A program made the translations under genes and the position numbers. From Halomonadaceae bacterium T82-2 (GTDB taxonomy: Bacteria; Pseudomonadota; Gammaproteobacteria; Pseudomonadales; Halomonadaceae), in assembly GCA_001577635.1 (NCBI GenBank), contig LSBP01000024.1, positions 1 through 53,998 on the forward strand: 53,998 bases of DNA, in the 5' to 3' direction. Positions 50,604-53,998 of this stretch are shown one piece after another. The first letter of the stretch is position 1. Each line of letters starts with the position of its first letter. The notes beneath the pieces were generated by a model, which saw only the letters and a program-made list of their open reading frames with translations, was not told the origin of the DNA and ran no database searches.

Positions 50604-51635
50604 ATGGAGTACCGTCCGCTAGGCAACACGGGCCTCGATGTCAGCCGTCTGTGCCTGGGCACGATGACGTTCGGCGAGCAGAACAGCGAGGCCGACGCCC
50701 ACCAGCAGCTCGACCGCGCCGTCGCGTTCGGCATCAACTTCATCGACACGGCCGAGATGTACCCGGTGCCGCCCCGGGCCGAGACCCAGGGACTCACCGA
50801 GGCCTACATCGGCACCTGGCTCAAGGCCCGCGGCAAGCGCGATGACGTGCTCCTTGCCACCAAGGCCGCCGGCCCGCGTCTCGCGCATATCCGCGGCGGC
50901 CCGCGCTTCACCCGCGAGCACCTGCACGCCGCGGTCGACGACAGCCTGGCCCGGCTGCAGACCGACTATGTCGACCTCTACCAGCTGCACTGGCCGGACC
51001 GCAGCACCAACACCTTCGGCAAGCTCGGCTACACACCCGACCCCGACGAGGACGTCACGCCGCTGGAGGAGACCCTGGCCGCGCTCAAGGAGCTGGTGGA
51101 CGCCGGCAAGATCCGCGCCATCGGGCTGTCCAACGAGACGCCCTGGGGCGTGATGCGCTGTCTGCAGCTGGCCGAGACGCAGGGCCTGCCGCGAGTCGCC
51201 AGCATCCAGAACCCCTACAGTCTGCTCAACCGCAGCTTCGAGGTGGGGCTGGCGGAGATCGCCCACCGCGAGAACGTCGGTCTGCTGGCCTACTCGCCGC
51301 TGGCCTTCGGTGTGCTGTCGGGCAAGTATCTCGACGGCGCCCGCCCGCCGCAGGGCCGGTTGACCCTGTTCGAGCGCTTCCAGCGCTACACGTCCGATGT
51401 CGCCGAGGAGGCGACCCGCGCCTACGTCGACATTGCACGTCGCCACGGCCTTGATCCAGCGCAGATGGCGCTGGCCTTCGTCAACTCGCGCCCCTTCCTG
51501 ACCAGCAACATCATCGGCGCCACGACCCTGGAACAGCTCGAGAGCAATCTGGCGAGCGAGTCCCTGTCGCTCGACAGTGCCGTGCTCGAGGAGATCGAGG
51601 CCGTCCACCGGCGGATCTCCAACCCCTGCCCGTGA
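50604..51635 (+). CDS. Tas-like aldo/keto reductase
   Basis: The 343-aa NADPH-dependent (beta/alpha)8 enzyme has LGTMTFGEQNSEADAHQQLD, INFIDTAEMYP with the catalytic Asp-Tyr pair, DLYQLHWPDRSTNTFG and the cofactor block NIIGATTLEQLESNL. These match E. coli Tas. The physiological substrate is unknown. Confidence 0.92.
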   Translation: MEYRPLGNTGLDVSRLCLGTMTFGEQNSEADAHQQLDRAVAFGINFIDTAEMYPVPPRAETQGLTEAYIGTWLKARGKRDDVLLATKAAGPRLAHIRGGPRFTREHLHAAVDDSLARLQTDYVDLYQLHWPDRSTNTFGKLGYTPDPDEDVTPLEETLAALKELVDAGKIRAIGLSNETPWGVMRCLQLAETQGLPRVASIQNPYSLLNRSFEVGLAEIAHRENVGLLAYSPLAFGVLSGKYLDGARPPQGRLTLFERFQRYTSDVAEEATRAYVDIARRHGLDPAQMALAFVNSRPFLTSNIIGATTLEQLESNLASESLSLDSAVLEEIEAVHRRISNPCP

Positions 51636-51651
51636 GGCTATGAGGCCGATA

Positions 51652-51674
51652 GCGGGGGCCGTATCGGCCCCCGC
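51652..51674 (+). terminator. Hairpin after the aldo/keto reductase gene
   Basis: A perfect 10-bp stem (GCGGGGGCCG, 51652-51661, with 51665-51674) and a TAT loop lie 17 nt after the stop codon. No T-tract follows, so termination is uncertain. A TATACT (51687-51692) just beyond is a likely yaaA -10. Confidence 0.5.
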
Positions 51675-51728
51675 CGCCACGCTTGGTATACTCGCCGACC
51701 TGAACCCGCGCCGCTTCAGGAGCCCCGC

Positions 51729-52511
51729 ATGCTGAGCGTGATTTCTCCGGCCAAGACGCTGGATTTCGACACCCCGCCGACCACGGCGCACTACACCCAG
51801 CCGGACTATCTGGAACACAGCCAGACGCTGATCGATATCCTGCGCGAGTACTCGCCGCAGCAGCTGGCCGAACTCATGGGCATCAGCGACAAGCTGGCCG
51901 GTCTCAACGCCGCCCGCTATGGCGAGTGGCAACCGCCCTTCACGCCCGACAACGCCAAGCCTGCCGCCCAGGCCTTCCAGGGCGATGTGTATGTGGGGCT
52001 GGATGCGCCCGGCTTCAGCGAGGCCGACAATGCCTTCGCCCAGGACCATCTGCGCATCCTCTCGGGGCTCTACGGCCTGCTGCGTCCGCTGGACCTGATC
52101 CAGCCCTATCGCCTGGAGATGGGGACGCGCCTGTCCAATCCGGCCGGCAAGGACCTCTACGCCTTCTGGAAGGCGCGCCTGACCGCGGATCTGGACGCGG
52201 CCGTGGCCGCCAGCGGCACGCCGGTGCTGGTCAACCTCGCCTCCAACGAGTACTTCAAGGCCATCGATACCCGACGGCTTGCGGCCCGGGTCATCTCGCC
52301 GGTGTTCAAGGACGCCAAGAACGGCCAGTACAAGATCATCAGCTTCTACGCCAAGAAGGCCCGCGGGCTGATGAGCGCCTGGCTGATTCGGGAGCGCATC
52401 GACGACCCCGAGGCGCTGAAGGCCTTCGACGTGGCGGGCTACCATTATTCGGCGGAGCAGTCGAAGGAAAACGCGCCGGTCTTCGTGCGCGAGGAACAGG
52501 CGCGCGCCTGA
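51729..52511 (+). CDS. yaaA: Peroxide-stress protein YaaA (UPF0246)
   Basis: The 260-aa YaaA protein lowers free iron and DNA damage under H2O2 stress in E. coli. Family blocks are [46 protein letters not shown] and [14 protein letters not shown]. It is full-length, with its own upstream -10. Confidence 0.95.
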   Translation: MLSVISPAKTLDFDTPPTTAHYTQPDYLEHSQTLIDILREYSPQQLAELMGISDKLAGLNAARYGEWQPPFTPDNAKPAAQAFQGDVYVGLDAPGFSEADNAFAQDHLRILSGLYGLLRPLDLIQPYRLEMGTRLSNPAGKDLYAFWKARLTADLDAAVAASGTPVLVNLASNEYFKAIDTRRLAARVISPVFKDAKNGQYKIISFYAKKARGLMSAWLIRERIDDPEALKAFDVAGYHYSAEQSKENAPVFVREEQARA

Positions 52512-52515
52512 CCGG

Positions 52516-52540
52516 CCATCGGCGGCCAGAGCCGCCGATT
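52516..52540 (+). terminator. Rho-independent terminator after yaaA
   Basis: A 9-bp perfect stem (ATCGGCGGC, 52516-52524, with 52529-52537) with a CAGA loop is followed by TTT, 4 nt after the yaaA stop. Confidence 0.7.
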
Positions 52541-52618
52541 TTCCGCACTGCGGTTCACGCCATGTTCAGTCAGAGCCGGTAGAATGGGTAGGCTGTTTCA
52601 CCCTTCTGGAGACTGTCC

Positions 52619-53449
52619 ATGCGTAACCTGTTCGTCATGCTGCTGGTCGGCCTGCTCGGCTTCGGACTGGCGGTTGATCACGCCGAGGCGCGCCGCCTGG
52701 GAGGCGGCAAGAGCATCGGCTCCTATTCCCGCTCCACCAGCAGCCACAGCACTACCACCCAGCGCAGCACCGGCACCACTCACAGCAAGCCGTCCAAGGG
52801 GCTGTCGCGCTTTGCCGGCCCGCTGGCCGGCATGCTCGCCGGCGGCCTGCTGGCCTCGCTGTTCTTCGGCGGCGCCTTCGATGGCTTCCGCTTCATGGAT
52901 ATCCTGCTGATCGCGCTGATCGCCTGGCTGGCCTTCCGCTTCCTGCGGGCACGCCGGGCCGCGACCGCCAGTGGCCCGCATCATCAGGCCCGCAACACCC
53001 ACACGTTCGGCAATGGCAATGACGATAGCGCGCCCGGCCCCTTCGGCACTGCCGGCGGCGTCGGTGGTGGCGCGGCGAGCACGCCGAGCTGGTTCAACAA
53101 GGAGCGTTTTCTCAACGAGGCCAAGCAGCACTTCATGGAGCTGCAGCGGGCCTGGGACAACAACGACCTGCCCAAGATCCAGGACTATGTGACGCCCTCG
53201 CTCTACAATCTGCTGCGTGAACAGCGCGCCAACGAACCGGCAAACAACCGCACCGAGATCGTGCGTTTGTTCGTCGAACTCGGCGATGTGCGCGAGCACG
53301 GCACGCAGGCCGAAGCCTCGGTGATCTTCCACGGCATCATGGACGAGAACGGGGAACACAACGAGTTCAACGAGACCTGGCACCTGGTCCGGGAGCTGCG
53401 CGACGGTGCCCCCTGGCACATCCAGGGCATCGAGCAGAACCCGAGCTGA
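52619..53449 (+). CDS. Tim44-like domain membrane-anchored protein
   Basis: The 276-aa protein has a signal sequence (MLLVGLLGFGLAVDHAEARR), a Ser/Thr/His-rich linker, two membrane helices (about 64-100), a Gly/Ala linker and a C-terminal Tim44-like domain (about 160-276, WFNKERFLNEAKQHFMELQRAW). In bacteria such proteins are called Tim44-like or import-associated; their function is unclear. Confidence 0.88.
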   Translation: MRNLFVMLLVGLLGFGLAVDHAEARRLGGGKSIGSYSRSTSSHSTTTQRSTGTTHSKPSKGLSRFAGPLAGMLAGGLLASLFFGGAFDGFRFMDILLIALIAWLAFRFLRARRAATASGPHHQARNTHTFGNGNDDSAPGPFGTAGGVGGGAASTPSWFNKERFLNEAKQHFMELQRAWDNNDLPKIQDYVTPSLYNLLREQRANEPANNRTEIVRLFVELGDVREHGTQAEASVIFHGIMDENGEHNEFNETWHLVRELRDGAPWHIQGIEQNPS

Positions 53450-53468
53450 CCGCCCATCCTGCCAAACG

Positions 53469-53500
53469 CAAAAAGCCAGCCGATGTCGGCTGGCTTTTTT
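53469..53500. terminator. Bidirectional rho-independent terminator
   Basis: A 10-bp stem AGCCAGCCGA/TCGGCTGGCT (53474-53483 with 53486-53495) is flanked by an A-run on the left and six T on the right, so it works on both strands for the Tim44-like gene and the convergent small lipoprotein. Confidence 0.85.
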
Positions 53501-53533
53501 GATGGGCGGAAGCCCCGGCGTTGAGGCGTGGCT

Positions 53534-53731
53534 TCAGTTCTGGGCGTCCTCCGCCGCATTCTGAACATCCTCGCCCATTTCCTCGACGCTGTCGCCGGCG
53601 TTCTCCGCCGCCTGGTCGACGTTCTCGCCGGCTTCCTCGGCAGGGCCGTCATCGTCACAGGCCGCCAGGCCGCCCAGCGTCAGGGCCATCAGCAGAACCA
53701 GTCCCGCCTTGCGCAGCTTGCTTGCGTGCAT
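53534..53731 (-). CDS. Small acidic lipoprotein
   Basis: The 65-aa product has a signal peptide and lipobox (LGGLAAC, Cys25). The mature tail is very acidic, with an amphipathic 11-residue periodicity (ENVDQAAENAGDSVEEMGEDV). Size and layout recall entericidin-like or LEA-like small lipoproteins. GGAGGAG lies upstream of the ATG. Function unknown. Confidence 0.75.
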   Translation of the reverse strand: MHASKLRKAGLVLLMALTLGGLAACDDDGPAEEAGENVDQAAENAGDSVEEMGEDVQNAAEDAQN

Positions 53732-53998
53732 CTTCTCCTCCTGAGAAACGTGTCGGGTTTGCCCTGTCCACCTTAATCGGCTTATCCAAAAAACGCCAAT
53801 ATGCTGGGCGGTGGGGTCCGATCAACCGCATCTCGTTGCCGGGTGGCAGGATTGTCCGGATGGGCGGCATGTCGACGATGGGGGGCGCGTTCCGGCGGTG
53901 CGCGGAGGATGCGGCGCCCGCCGGCAGCCCGGCAGGGCTGCCGGGATCGGCCGAGGGGGAGCCGGCCACATTTCCCGGCCCCAAACGCAAAAACCCCG
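53732..53998. other. Non-coding end region with a hairpin
   Basis: No supported gene lies in this stretch. A perfect 10-bp stem (CCGGCAGCCC, 53921-53930, with 53935-53944, GGCA loop) is the only clear structure. The final bases (AAACGCAAAAACCCC) look like the beginning of a terminator for a gene outside the window. Confidence 0.4.

Noticed and set aside
53655-53990. Minus-strand open frame at the window end
   Set aside because: It overlaps the lipoprotein start region, is Pro/Gly/Arg-rich and runs through a perfect hairpin; no ribosome-binding site.

Overview
The window is a dense, GC-rich stretch of a gammaproteobacterial chromosome. It holds the macromolecular synthesis operon (rpsU, dnaG, rpoD), the tsaD/plsY/folB/folK block, the lptD-surA-pdxA-rsmA-apaG-apaH run and a PHA regulator (phaR). 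Protein-level resemblance, codon use and a strongly acidic insert in sigma70 suggest a Halomonas-like halophile (family Halomonadaceae). That assignment is inference, because no rRNA is present. I see no tRNA, rRNA, CRISPR array, phage or transposase gene.

Layout: (1) 1-4.7 kb: the start of a SorC/DeoR-type regulator, a PepSY/response regulator/PhoQ-like kinase operon, two divergent small envelope genes and a K+ channel. (2) 4.7-15.3 kb is accessory metabolism: 4-hydroxybenzoate hydroxylase with its AraC-type activator, a Tat-exported multicopper oxidase of AT-richer composition, glutathione-dependent formaldehyde oxidation (frmA-fghA) with a LysR regulator, a Crp/Fnr regulator, and L-serine dehydratase with a divergent LysR regulator. 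(3) 15.3-22.8 kb: rpoD, dnaG and rpsU on the minus strand, then tsaD, plsY, folB and folK. (4) 22.8-33 kb: cca, glpE, apaH, apaG, rsmA, pdxA, surA and lptD, with divergent amgK-murU (peptidoglycan sugar recycling). (5) 33-43.9 kb: OsmC, coq7, a purD-thioesterase-prkB-hinT operon, phaR, rsmE, a soluble two-PAS chemoreceptor, mltB, a CnoX-like thioredoxin and a PatB-type aminotransferase. (6) 44-49.2 kb: a co-directional run (membrane protein, thioesterase, ybaK, two small conserved genes, LOG protein, quinone oxidoreductase) bracketed by two inverted copies of a 139-bp palindromic repeat. (7) 49.2-54 kb: exonuclease, Sel1 repeat protein, aldo/keto reductase, yaaA, a Tim44-domain protein and a small acidic lipoprotein.

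The most unusual signals are non-coding. They are the two 139-bp palindromic MITE-like elements (95% identical, inverted, each starting right after a stop codon within a YTAR tetranucleotide), a nested-hairpin element between the rpsU promoter and tsaD, and a duplicated 3' end of tsaD left as a fragment downstream of the intact gene. I did not find a clearly new multi-gene system. The repeat elements and the tsaD scar are the best leads.
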